Source: an uncultured Collinsella sp. (GTDB lineage Bacteria; Actinomycetota; Coriobacteriia; Coriobacteriales; Coriobacteriaceae). Taken from it: a DNA stretch of 64,000 bases. Below, one piece after another: positions 34,436 through 41,889 of the stretch. Below the pieces are notes generated by a model. That model made no database searches. It was not told the DNA's origin and worked only from the letters and a program-made list of their open reading frames with translations. The DNA is taken from assembly GCA_900541745.1 (NCBI GenBank), contig UQLA01000001.1:186001-250000 (forward strand). The letters are read 5' to 3'. Within the stretch, counting starts at the first letter, position 1; the number at the start of each line of letters is the position of its first letter. The position numbers and the translations under genes are program-made.

Positions 34436-34792
34436 ATGATTTCCATGCGTGAGGCGTATGAGAAGATCGGCGCTAATTATGATGACGCGTGCGCTCGGCT
34501 GATGGGCGGGGAAATGCTTGCCCGCTTTGCTCTCAAGTTTTTGGATGACGAGAGCATGGACAAGCTGGAGGCCGCCATGGCGGCGGGAGACGCCGAAGGT
34601 GCGTTTATGGCAGCGCACACGCTCAAGGGCGTGAGCCAGAACCTGGGATTCGATAATCTGTACGAGCCGGCGGTCGTGGTGACCGAGGCGTTGCGCGGCG
34701 CCGATGCCGTTGACGGTGCTCGCGAGGGAATGCATGCGTTGCAGCAGCAATATGCGGCAACGATGTCAGCCCTGCGCGAGGCGGCCGAATAA
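34436..34792 (+). CDS. HPt-domain phosphotransfer protein
   Basis: A 118-aa four-helix HPt protein. The phospho-accepting His lies in AAHTLKGVSQNLG near residue 62, the classic HxxKG pattern. It would pass phosphate to or from a receiver domain, most simply that of the HD-GYP protein encoded upstream (24-nt gap, AAAGGAG ribosome-binding site). No other domain is fused. As a separate gene next to its partner it suggests a three-component relay with an unlinked kinase. Confidence 0.92.
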   Translation: MISMREAYEKIGANYDDACARLMGGEMLARFALKFLDDESMDKLEAAMAAGDAEGAFMAAHTLKGVSQNLGFDNLYEPAVVVTEALRGADAVDGAREGMHALQQQYAATMSALREAAE

Positions 34793-34816
34793 GAGCTTGC
34801 GGGCCTTGATGACTAT

Positions 34817-34880
34817 GAGAGTGGATAATCTCCCGTTTTAGGCCCGGTGGCGGCCTCAAAGTGGGAGATTATCCACTCTC
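34817..34880. repeat. Perfect 18-bp-arm palindrome after HPt gene
   Basis: GAGAGTGGATAATCTCCC (34817-34834) and GGGAGATTATCCACTCTC (34863-34880) enclose an inner AGGCC/GGCCT pair. It is 24 bp after the HPt stop, without a T-run, and is of the same general design as the other intergenic palindromes. Confidence 0.7.
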
Positions 34881-34968
34881 GTTCGATATGTGTCCAAAAA
34901 TCCACGCTCACCCCTCCGGGTTAGTAAATGGCCTATGCGCACTGGCGGGGCTTTCCGCATGCAATCAA

Positions 34969-35002
34969 TATCGTTGTTCGATAAACTGTTCGAATAACGA
35001 TA
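34969..35002. promoter_or_regulatory. Candidate operator of DUF2975-XRE pair
   Basis: TATCGTTGTTCGA (34969-34981) and TCGAATAACGATA (34990-35002) form an inverted repeat with one mismatch, 20 bp before the DUF2975 start codon. A related half, GTTATCGAAAAACAATAAC, lies in the promoter of the ABC operon at 36011-36029. The XRE protein encoded at 35592 is the obvious candidate to bind both. Confidence 0.55.
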
Positions 35003-35022
35003 GAGTCGATGAGGGTGAGTGT

Positions 35023-35583
35023 ATGTCTAACAGCGTTCAGCGTATGGCCAAAGCGGGCGAAAATATCAGGAAGCTTGGCTTTTGCATGGCAGCCGTTTTT
35101 GCAGGGATGCTCGTCGCTTTTGCCGCGTTGGTTGTTTACGTGATCTGGTATGCGGTTGCAAACGTTGCCTCTGTCGATTCTTTCGGCGTCGTGACGCTTC
35201 TCGATGGCGGGTGCATCGTTATCCCAAGCGGACTGTGCCTGGCACTCGTCGTGGGTATTTCGCTTGTCGTTTTGTGCGGGATCAGCCGTAACATCTCGCG
35301 AGGCGTCTCGCCCTTTACCAAGACGCATGTGCGACTTATCCGTGTTCTCGCGCTTGCCTTTGCTGTTAACGCCGCGGTTTCGCTTGTTGGTGCCTATGGA
35401 TCGGTCAATCTCACCATTGGTGGGCTGGAGCTTTACATCGTGCCTCATTCCTTCGTTATTGAGATTTGCCAAGGCGCCACCTTTGATACGGGGTCGTTTA
35501 TCGGCGCAGTTGTCTGTTTGTTTATCTCGGCGATCTGGAGTTATGCCTCGCTGCTCCAAGAGCAGTCTGACGAGCTTGTGTAG
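35023..35583 (+). CDS. DUF2975 membrane protein
   Basis: A 186-aa integral membrane protein with four predicted helices (GFCMAAVFAGMLVAFAALVV, LALVVGISLVVLCG, VLALAFAVNAAVSLVGAYG, GAVVCLFISAIW), fitting DUF2975. Such proteins are regularly encoded with a small XRE regulator, as here, with eight bases between the genes and GGAGGAG in the gap. The loop NISRGVSPFTKTHVRLIRVL between helices 2 and 3 is typical of the family. The role is unknown; a membrane sensor that sequesters or modulates the regulator is an attractive inference. ATG 35023 lies directly behind the palindromic operator candidate. Confidence 0.75.
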   Translation: MSNSVQRMAKAGENIRKLGFCMAAVFAGMLVAFAALVVYVIWYAVANVASVDSFGVVTLLDGGCIVIPSGLCLALVVGISLVVLCGISRNISRGVSPFTKTHVRLIRVLALAFAVNAAVSLVGAYGSVNLTIGGLELYIVPHSFVIEICQGATFDTGSFIGAVVCLFISAIWSYASLLQEQSDELV

Positions 35584-35591
35584 GAGGAGAC

Positions 35592-35921
35592 ATGAGCTAT
35601 CTCATCATTGAGCTTGAGACGCAGCTGCTTAAGACCGGGAAGACCAGTGCTGATCTGATTCGGGCCACGGGGCATACTCCGGCTAATATTTCAAAGCTAA
35701 GAAACGGGAAAATAAAAGCTATTCGTCTTAAGACGCTTCTCGATATCTGCGATGAACTTGATTGTCAACCGGGAGATATTATTCGGCGCGTGAGCGAGAA
35801 GGAACTTGAGGAGCTTATTGTCGAGCGTGCAAAAAATGTCGTGAGGCAGATGCGGGACGGCGGAGGCAATGAGGTATCGCTTCCGACATCCGTCTTTGCT
35901 GTCGATTTGAGTGACGAGTAG
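35592..35921 (+). CDS. Small XRE-type helix-turn-helix regulator
   Basis: A 109-aa Cro/C1-type regulator. The helix-turn-helix spans TSADLIRATGHTPANISKLR NG (residues about 20-43), and LKTLLDICDELDCQPGDII completes the domain, as in the HTH_26 group. A C-terminal helix and tail of about 35 residues may mediate contact with the DUF2975 partner. It is translationally linked to DUF2975 and followed by a clear terminator, so the two genes form a complete transcription unit. Confidence 0.85.
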   Translation: MSYLIIELETQLLKTGKTSADLIRATGHTPANISKLRNGKIKAIRLKTLLDICDELDCQPGDIIRRVSEKELEELIVERAKNVVRQMRDGGGNEVSLPTSVFAVDLSDE

Positions 35922-35956
35922 CTTAAGGCGAACAACTAAAACGAAGTATCAGCGTG

Positions 35957-35990
35957 AAGGGACCCGTGTCTAACACGGGTCCTTCTTTTA
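35957..35990 (+). terminator. Terminator after DUF2975-XRE unit
   Basis: GGGACCCGTGT / ACACGGGTCC with a CTA loop region, followed by TTCTTTTAG. It lies about 38 nt after the XRE stop codon. Confidence 0.88.
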
Positions 35991-35997
35991 GATTATC

Positions 35998-36029
35998 TTG
36001 ACAAATATGAGTTATCGAAAAACAATAAC
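35998..36029 (+). promoter_or_regulatory. Promoter of the ABC exporter operon
   Basis: TTGACA (35998-36003) is separated by 17 bp from AACAAT (36021-36026), a good -35 with a fair -10. The spacer and -10 overlap GTTATCGAAAAACAATAAC, similar to the palindrome in front of DUF2975, so repression by the small XRE protein is possible. Confidence 0.5.
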
Positions 36030-36064
36030 AACCATGGGAAACGATAAAGGATAGAAGGAACGAT

Positions 36065-36826
36065 ATGAGCGTTTTTTCTATCAAGCAGAACGGGGGTCCA
36101 ATGAACGCATCAGCGATAAAGCTATCAAAGGTGTCAAAGCGCTATGGGAAACGGCGTGTGTTGCATGATGTTTCCTTCGAGGTGCACCAGTCTGAGCTCT
36201 GCGCCCTTGTTGGTGCAAACGGGGCTGGCAAAAGCACGCTTATTAAAATAGTGCTGGGCCTCTGTAAACCATCGTCGGGGAGCGTGGAGCTCTTTGGAGG
36301 CAAGTCGAAAAAAGACCTGAGCCTGATGCGGACGCGTGTCGGCTATGTGCCAGATTCCAGCGGAGCATACCAATCCCTCAGTGCGGTTGAGAATCTCCAA
36401 ATCCGATGTTCGGAATGGGGGCTTGATGCGAATCGTGAGATTCCTCGCGTTTTGAGCCTAGTCGGGCTGGACGTCGAAGAGAAAAAGAGCGTGAACAGTT
36501 TTTCTCTGGGAATGAAACGGCGGCTGGATATAGCTACGGCTTTGTTGGGCGACACCGACGTACTAATTTTCGATGAGCCGGCAAATGGATTGGACCCGCT
36601 GGGCATCGAGAGTATATGGGCCCTTATCGGTCGATTGAATCGAGAACAGGGTAAGACCATGCTCGTCTCTAGCCATGATTTGGATGAGTTGGCATCAGTT
36701 GCAACAAGTTGCGTGTTTATTCATGACGGCGAACTGCTGAAAAAGGAATCGATGGACGTCATAAGGGATGAGGCGTCGTCCCTAAAAGAGTATTACAGGC
36801 GCTTGATGAAGGCGGTCTCGCTATGA
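36065..36826 (+). CDS. ABC exporter ATP-binding protein
   Basis: A 253-aa ATPase of the CcmA/drug-export type. Walker A is GANGAGKST (near residue 58), the signature is NSFSLGMKRRLDIA, Walker B is VLIFDEPANGLDP and the switch His is in SSHDLDELA. FSLGMKRR and ANGLDP are typical of bacteriocin-immunity/ABC-2 transporters. ATG 36065 has AAGGAA upstream; an internal ATG at 36101 is possible. The stop overlaps the first permease by four bases (ATGA). The three-gene set has lower GC than neighbours and lies behind the DUF2975-XRE unit, suggesting acquired self-protection or peptide export. Confidence 0.9.
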   Translation: MSVFSIKQNGGPMNASAIKLSKVSKRYGKRRVLHDVSFEVHQSELCALVGANGAGKSTLIKIVLGLCKPSSGSVELFGGKSKKDLSLMRTRVGYVPDSSGAYQSLSAVENLQIRCSEWGLDANREIPRVLSLVGLDVEEKKSVNSFSLGMKRRLDIATALLGDTDVLIFDEPANGLDPLGIESIWALIGRLNREQGKTMLVSSHDLDELASVATSCVFIHDGELLKKESMDVIRDEASSLKEYYRRLMKAVSL

Positions 36827-37647
36827 AGCGGGCGATCCATCCCATAAAGGCAGATATGATGCGTTTGCACAGGATGTTTCCAGCGAAGTTTGGTCTTGCG
36901 CTTATTCTGGCGTTCGGCCTTCTCTTCGGTGTCTTTCTAAAAAACGGAACAACGTTGCTCGCCTTTGGCAATAGCGTTTTTGGGGAGGATATTGGTTTCT
37001 GCTGGAATGTAATCGATCCTTCTGCACCCGATGAGTCCCTTGTGCGCAGTGCTTTTGCCGGCACGTCTCTGTTCGTTCCGCTCATCGTTTGCCTGGCGAT
37101 TTTACAGGAGCGCGGCCATGAAGAGGGACACCGAATTTCTTCAGCAAGAGGTCTTACCCGCTTTAATGGGGTCCTAGCACATGTGCTTTCGTTTGCTATA
37201 ATAATTGGCGTAGCATATAGTGCGCTTTGCCTTCTTCTTTTTGCAATAGCCATAATACGTGGAGGGCATAACCTCTCGCACGATATGCTAACTGCATTTT
37301 TGCCTGCAATGATAGTCAACGCTGTATTGGTGATATCGGTTGCGCTGGAGACGGTGACCATCTATCGGATTGCAGGCAGCGCTGTATTGAGCGGGACTGT
37401 GGTAATAATCGGATTTGTCATGAGCTTGACGCTCTACGGAACTTACCTTCAGACGCCCATACCGTCATTGCGATGGATCTTCTTTCTTCCGGGGCCGTAC
37501 CTTGGAGTCGGATGTGCCCTTGGGTATAGCGATATGGGGCAGCTGATGCTTCTGGGACATGGCGCGGTAGCCAGCTGTCTATCGGTATTGATTTACGCTC
37601 TCGTGAGCTTTCGTGCTGGGGGTGTGCTCAATGGCTCGTCAGACTAG
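36823..37647 (+). CDS. ABC-2 type permease, subunit 1
   Basis: A 274-aa membrane protein with about six helices (for example LALILAFGLLFGVFL, LFVPLIVCLAIL, VLSFAIIIGVAYSALCLLLF, AVLSGTVVIIGFVMSL). The order of helices and the cytosolic RGLTRFNGVLAH segment after helix 2 are consistent with ABC-2 permeases. It shares no domain I can name more precisely. It overlaps both neighbours and would form the channel with the second permease. Candidate substrates are antimicrobial peptides. Confidence 0.75.
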   Translation: MKRAIHPIKADMMRLHRMFPAKFGLALILAFGLLFGVFLKNGTTLLAFGNSVFGEDIGFCWNVIDPSAPDESLVRSAFAGTSLFVPLIVCLAILQERGHEEGHRISSARGLTRFNGVLAHVLSFAIIIGVAYSALCLLLFAIAIIRGGHNLSHDMLTAFLPAMIVNAVLVISVALETVTIYRIAGSAVLSGTVVIIGFVMSLTLYGTYLQTPIPSLRWIFFLPGPYLGVGCALGYSDMGQLMLLGHGAVASCLSVLIYALVSFRAGGVLNGSSD

Positions 37648-38449
37648 AAGATTCCTTCATTCAGAATTGAAGCATGTGAGCAAATGGACGTACGCCTTAA
37701 TCCTGGTAATTTATGCGTACATGGTGGTATTGCAGCTTAATTCTTTCCCGATGTGGTTCTGTAGCCTCCGTGAGAACAGTTTCTTGGGCTTTTTCCCAGA
37801 CCCGACGCTTCGGCTATCGGCAGAGGATGTCCTTCTATTTGGTAATGCAGAGGTTTTCCGCGGTCTGCTGTTCAACGTAGCCCCGTTGGCTCATGCATTG
37901 TTCTTTCCGTTCATCGCGGCTTGCATTGTTCCGCGCTTTGTCAGTTCGGGCTTTATCGGGGAACCGTGGGGGTTGTCGGAAGCTCGGGGAGGGAAGCGTG
38001 TGTGCGCTATCGTTGCGCGAGTGGTGCTGTCTTCTTTTGCCCTTTTGGGCGCGTTTATCCTGTCGAGTGTCGTTTTGTACTGTCTTAACTGCGTAATCGT
38101 TTTGGATGCTCAGCAGTATTTCAACCTGAATATTTTTTGCTATCGACTTCTTCTGGCGAGTGTCGTCTGCCTTGCATACGTGGTCTCTTGCGTGATCGCT
38201 ATTTCCTATTTTGGGTCCGGCTTCGGCCCGATTGGCATGCTGCTGCTTGTCAATGTCGTAGCGATCTACATACAGCTCGGGGCCAATTCCATGCTTCCGC
38301 TTCCGTCCTCGATGCTCATGTGGATTTGCGGCGTGACCCCGTTGGGGAATGGTCAATGCATCTCGATTTTAATTGGCTGTCTAATTAACGTAGCAAGCGT
38401 TTTTACCATTTGCTTTACCGTAGACCAATTGCGGTCGAGATTTCTTTGA
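37631..38449 (+). CDS. ABC-2 type permease, subunit 2
   Basis: A 272-aa membrane protein with about six helices (YALILVIYAYMVVLQL, ALFFPFIAACIVP, ARVVLSSFALLGAFILSSVV, LLLASVVCLAYVVSCVIAI and a C-terminal ILIGCLINVASVFTICF). It has an extracellular loop after helix 1 and the cytosolic GGKRVCAI segment in the position equivalent to that of subunit 1, so the two look like diverged paralogues. ATG 37631 has GGGGGTG upstream and overlaps the end of the previous gene by 17 bases. A terminator with long G/C tracts follows. Confidence 0.72.
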   Translation: MARQTRRFLHSELKHVSKWTYALILVIYAYMVVLQLNSFPMWFCSLRENSFLGFFPDPTLRLSAEDVLLFGNAEVFRGLLFNVAPLAHALFFPFIAACIVPRFVSSGFIGEPWGLSEARGGKRVCAIVARVVLSSFALLGAFILSSVVLYCLNCVIVLDAQQYFNLNIFCYRLLLASVVCLAYVVSCVIAISYFGSGFGPIGMLLLVNVVAIYIQLGANSMLPLPSSMLMWICGVTPLGNGQCISILIGCLINVASVFTICFTVDQLRSRFL

Positions 38450-38489
38450 TTGTTTGTGGGGGATGATCATACCGAGCATACCAAATACA

Positions 38490-38529
38490 GGGGGGGGGCG
38501 GGCACCGTGGCTGGTGTCCGCCCCCCCCT
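38490..38529. terminator. G/C-tract hairpin between convergent genes
   Basis: A run of nine G continuing CGGGCACC (38490-38505) pairs with GGTGTCCG followed by eight C (38513-38528). Homopolymer runs of this length are prone to slippage. It separates the ABC operon from the minus-strand amidotransferase gene. Confidence 0.75.
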
Positions 38530-38563
38530 GACATGGAAGGTTTAAGCCTGTGCGGTTCGCGAG

Positions 38564-39373
38564 CTAGCGGGTCTGCTTTACCTTGGCCGCTGCCTCGACA
38601 AACGACTTCCACAGGTTAAAGTCGGTCTCGAGCGTCTTCCACGTGTACTCAGGGTGCCATTGCACGCCCAGGCAGAAAGGCTGGCCTTCGACTTCGATGC
38701 ACTCGGGAACGCCGTCGGTAGCCTTGGCGACCAAGCGCGTGCTCTTACCCAGACGGTCGACGCAGCAGTGGTGTGCGGAGTTGGTCTGGATCAGCCTGTG
38801 CCCGCCAACCGCGCGCTCCAGCAGCGAGCCCGGCATGACCTCGACAGGGTGCACGGGGTCGTTGAGCACGTGAGTGTGGCGCCACTGCGTGCGGCCCTCG
38901 CGAGCGCCCAGGCTCGGCACGTCCATGCACAGGGTGCCGCCAGTGGCGACGTTGAGCAGCTGCGTGCCGCGGCAGGTGGTAAAGAGCGGCTTTTTGGCGC
39001 GGAGCACCTCGTCGACCAGCTTAAACTCAAAACTATCGCGGATCTCGCAGCAGAGGGTGGGGTCGTAGGGTCGATCATCGCCCCAACGTTTGGGATTGAC
39101 ATCGGGGCCGCCGGGAATGGCGATTCCGTCGGCGATATCGACGTAATGACGGATGACCTCAATGTCCTCGGTGATGGACATCTGCAGCGGCAGGCCGCCA
39201 GCGGCAAGGATGGCATCGACAAAGACACTTGCGATTTCCTCGTTGGGGGAGAGCATCTCGGTTAAAAACGGCTCTGCCTCTTCCCAGCGCGGCGCGACGA
39301 GGATGAGTGGGCGGTCGGCGGGGGCGACGTCGACATGCGGGGTGTAGGACGATGAGGTGCGGGTTCCGATCAT
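38564..39373 (-). CDS. Gamma-glutamyl-gamma-aminobutyrate hydrolase family protein (peptidase C26)
   Basis: A 269-aa class-I glutamine-amidotransferase-like hydrolase. The nucleophile Cys is in LFTTCRGTQLLNVA (about residue 135), and the His-Glu pair in GVQWHPEYTWK near residue 250. GIAIPGGPDVNPKRWG is the oxyanion segment of the PuuD group. It hydrolyses gamma-glutamyl bonds, releasing glutamate. It is the last gene behind a polar amino-acid ABC transporter on the same strand (87-bp gap), so uptake of glutamate or gamma-glutamyl compounds followed by hydrolysis is a sensible reading. The substrate is not proven to be gamma-glutamyl-GABA. Confidence 0.88.
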   Translation of the reverse strand: MIGTRTSSSYTPHVDVAPADRPLILVAPRWEEAEPFLTEMLSPNEEIASVFVDAILAAGGLPLQMSITEDIEVIRHYVDIADGIAIPGGPDVNPKRWGDDRPYDPTLCCEIRDSFEFKLVDEVLRAKKPLFTTCRGTQLLNVATGGTLCMDVPSLGAREGRTQWRHTHVLNDPVHPVEVMPGSLLERAVGGHRLIQTNSAHHCCVDRLGKSTRLVAKATDGVPECIEVEGQPFCLGVQWHPEYTWKTLETDFNLWKSFVEAAAKVKQTR

Positions 39374-39460
39374 GGTTGCGGCTTTCGAATCTAAAGGTGA
39401 CAGGGCGCATGAGAGACGTGGGACAACACTTCCGTTGGATTTGTCCCACGGGGTGGCTGG

Positions 39461-40225
39461 TTAGTGGCCCTTAATGGAGTTGAGGAAGTCCTGGGCGCGC
39501 TTGGTCTGGGGGTGGTCGAAGAACTCGTCGGGCGTGCCGGTTTCCACGATCTGGCCGTCGGCCATAAACACGACGCGGTCGGCCACGCGGCGGGCAAAGT
39601 TCATTTCGTGCGTGATGACGATCATCGTCATGCCCTGCTGGGCCAGACGGACCATGACCTCGAGCACCTCGTTGATCATCTCGGGGTCAAGGGCGCTCGT
39701 AGGCTCATCAAAGAGCATGGCCTTGGGCTGCATGGCAAGCGAGCGGGCGATGGCTACGCGCTGTTGCTGGCCGCCCGAAAGCTGTGCGGGAACCTTATCG
39801 GCCTGCTCGGCAACGCCCACGCGGCTCAGCAGGTCCATGGCGCGCTCACGAGCCTCTTCCTTGGACACGCCCAGCACGTCGACCGGCCCCAGCATGACGT
39901 TCTGCAGTACGGTCATATGTGCGAACAGGTTGAACTGCTGAAACACCATGCCCAGCTCGGCGCGCATGCGGGCAAGATCCTTGCCTTCCTGCGGCAGGGG
40001 CTCGCCCTCGATGAGGATCTCGCCCGAGTCGATGGTTTCTAGGCGGTTGATGGTGCGGCACATGGTCGACTTGCCCGAACCCGAGGGCCCGATCACGACG
40101 ACGACCTCGCCGCGGTCGACCGAGAGATTGATGTCGTTGAGGACATGTAGATCGCCATAGTGCTTATCGACGTGTCTGAGCTCGATCAGCGGCTGATTGC
40201 CGGTTGAAGAGGTGCTCTGTGCCAT
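39461..40225 (-). CDS. Polar amino acid ABC transporter ATP-binding protein
   Basis: A 254-aa ATPase of the GlnQ/HisP class. It starts ELRHVDKHYGDLHVLNDINL, Walker A is GPSGSGKST, the Q-loop is FQQFNLFAHMTVLQNV, the signature LSGGQQQR and Walker B AMLFDEPTSALDPE. Those Q-loop and signature variants are characteristic of polar amino-acid importers. AAGGAG precedes the ATG. It is encoded after the two permeases and is the last core component of the importer, with the binding protein at the head of the operon. Confidence 0.95.
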   Translation of the reverse strand: MAQSTSSTGNQPLIELRHVDKHYGDLHVLNDINLSVDRGEVVVVIGPSGSGKSTMCRTINRLETIDSGEILIEGEPLPQEGKDLARMRAELGMVFQQFNLFAHMTVLQNVMLGPVDVLGVSKEEARERAMDLLSRVGVAEQADKVPAQLSGGQQQRVAIARSLAMQPKAMLFDEPTSALDPEMINEVLEVMVRLAQQGMTMIVITHEMNFARRVADRVVFMADGQIVETGTPDEFFDHPQTKRAQDFLNSIKGH

Positions 40226-40261
40226 GGTGCTCGGCTCCTTATGATTCGAAATGGTAAAGCG

Positions 40262-41095
40262 TTAGCGGATGATGGTCGCGCCGGTCTTGTGCGAAACGTA
40301 GACAGCGGCCTTGTTGATCGCGACGTTGATGAGGATGTAGATGACCGCGATAACCAGGTAGACCGACACGAGGGCGTCGTAGTTGGTAATGAGCACGCGG
40401 GCGTTTTGCATGAGGTCGGGGTAGCTCACCACGTAGGCGACGGTGGTGTCTTTGACTACGACCACAAGCTGCGAAATCAACGACGGAATGATAAATCGAA
40501 TCGCCTGCGGCAACACGATTTTAAAGGTGATTTTAGCCTTGGAGAGACCAAGCGCCTGGGCCGCCTCGACCTGCCCGCGCGGTACGGCGTTGACGCCGGC
40601 ACGGAAGATCTCGGCAAGTACACCGGCTGCGGCGAGCGCAACGGGAAGCGTGAGCATCCAAAACGACGGCAGCGCAATCTTGTACTGAGGCAGCACCAAA
40701 AAGAAGAAATAGATGAACAGCAGGCTCGGCACGCCGCGGAAGAAATCGGTGAGCACACGGCAGACCAGCTGCAGCGGCTTAATATCGCTGGTGCGACCGA
40801 GCATAAGGCCTAAGCCCAGCACCAGCGCGATGGCGCCGGCGGTGAGTGCGACTTTAACGGTGCCCTCAAAGCCGGCAAGCAGGAACTTCCAGGTGGTGAG
40901 GTGCGTAAAGAAGTACCAGTAGTGGACCGAAAGCTGACCGGTCACATAAAAGCGCTGCAACACGAGGACGGCGAGCGCGGCGACGGCAACAAGCGAGATC
41001 GCGGTGCCGATGCGAATCTTGACGCGCATCTTGGGGCCGGGAGCCTCGTAGAGCGCATCGCGCATGGTAAGCGCAGGGGAGGAGTGCTTGCTCAT
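40262..41095 (-). CDS. Polar amino acid ABC transporter permease (GluD/GlnP-like)
   Basis: A 277-aa permease of the His/Glu/Gln/Arg family (three-residue TM pattern, five or six helices). The EAA loop reads EIFRAGVNAVPRGQVEAAQALGLS, the coupling segment to the ATPase. The first 45 residues are cytosolic and longer than in other members. It overlaps the stop of the other permease by four bases (ATGA), showing translational coupling. It forms a heterodimer with the 41092-41751 product. Confidence 0.93.
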   Translation of the reverse strand: MSKHSSPALTMRDALYEAPGPKMRVKIRIGTAISLVAVAALAVLVLQRFYVTGQLSVHYWYFFTHLTTWKFLLAGFEGTVKVALTAGAIALVLGLGLMLGRTSDIKPLQLVCRVLTDFFRGVPSLLFIYFFFLVLPQYKIALPSFWMLTLPVALAAAGVLAEIFRAGVNAVPRGQVEAAQALGLSKAKITFKIVLPQAIRFIIPSLISQLVVVVKDTTVAYVVSYPDLMQNARVLITNYDALVSVYLVIAVIYILINVAINKAAVYVSHKTGATIIR

Positions 41096-41751
41096 CGGAG
41101 GATTCTCACCTTCTTATCGATATAGTTGCCAATGTGGCTCACCACAAAGGCCATGCCCAGGTAGCCGAGCGCCGAGATAAAGAACGCGGCGACGCCGCCA
41201 AGTGAGCGGGTATTGATGTAGCTCACCACGCCGGTGAGCTCCTGCGGTTTAAGTGGCACCTGACTGCCGAGCGCGGTGGTGAGCATGACGGCGATAAAGA
41301 GGTTGGTCATGGGCAGCACGCTCGAACGCAGCGCCTGTGGAATCACGATCTTGGCGAGGATGCGGTTAAAGCTCATGCCGAGCGAACGGGCGGCTTCGAC
41401 CTGACCGACGCCGACGGTGTTGATGCCGCTCATAAAGTTTTCGGAACCAAAGGCCGAGCCCAAAAGGACCGTGGCGACGATAACGCAGGTGCGGTAGGGC
41501 AGAACGACCTTGAGCGGCGGCAGCGCGTAGACGACGATGATGAGCAGCGCGATGCCGGGGATGTTACGGAAGACCTGGACATACAGGTCGCCAAAGACGC
41601 GCAGCGGCTTGAGCGGCGACACGCGCATCACGGTGACGGCGACGGCCAGCACCATGGCGATGGCAAACGACTCAAGCGTCATGCCCCAGGTTGCGAGCAG
41701 CGCGTCGATATAGTTCTGGCCATAGAGCGACCAGAGTTCGGAGAGACTCAT
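41092..41751 (-). CDS. Polar amino acid ABC transporter permease (GluC-like)
   Basis: A 219-aa permease of the same family. The EAA segment is MSGINTVGVGQVEAARSLGMS, and the RNIPGIALLIIVVYALP stretch is conserved in glutamate/glutamine importers. It partners the longer permease encoded directly behind it. A stem-loop in the gap to the binding-protein gene probably lowers its expression relative to the abundant binding protein. Confidence 0.93.
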   Translation of the reverse strand: MSLSELWSLYGQNYIDALLATWGMTLESFAIAMVLAVAVTVMRVSPLKPLRVFGDLYVQVFRNIPGIALLIIVVYALPPLKVVLPYRTCVIVATVLLGSAFGSENFMSGINTVGVGQVEAARSLGMSFNRILAKIVIPQALRSSVLPMTNLFIAVMLTTALGSQVPLKPQELTGVVSYINTRSLGGVAAFFISALGYLGMAFVVSHIGNYIDKKVRILR

Positions 41752-41775
41752 GCGGACCTCCCGCCGATAAGGAAA

Positions 41776-41801
41776 GGGGCTCCCGTGTGTACGGAAGCCC
41801 C
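41776..41801 (-). terminator. Intra-operon stem-loop between binding protein and permease genes
   Basis: GGGGCTCCCGT (41776-41786) faces ACGGAAGCCCC (41791-41801), with one bulged mismatch and a GTGT loop. Placed just after the binding-protein gene, it is typical of a partial terminator or mRNA stabiliser that gives more binding protein than membrane subunits. Confidence 0.7.
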
Positions 41802-41889
41802 GACAACTCAGTGAGGAAACAGTTTACCGCAATAAAGCGCATCATGCGTTTCCGTATGGTTTCGTTGCGGCCGTTACCAGGCTTGCTGC

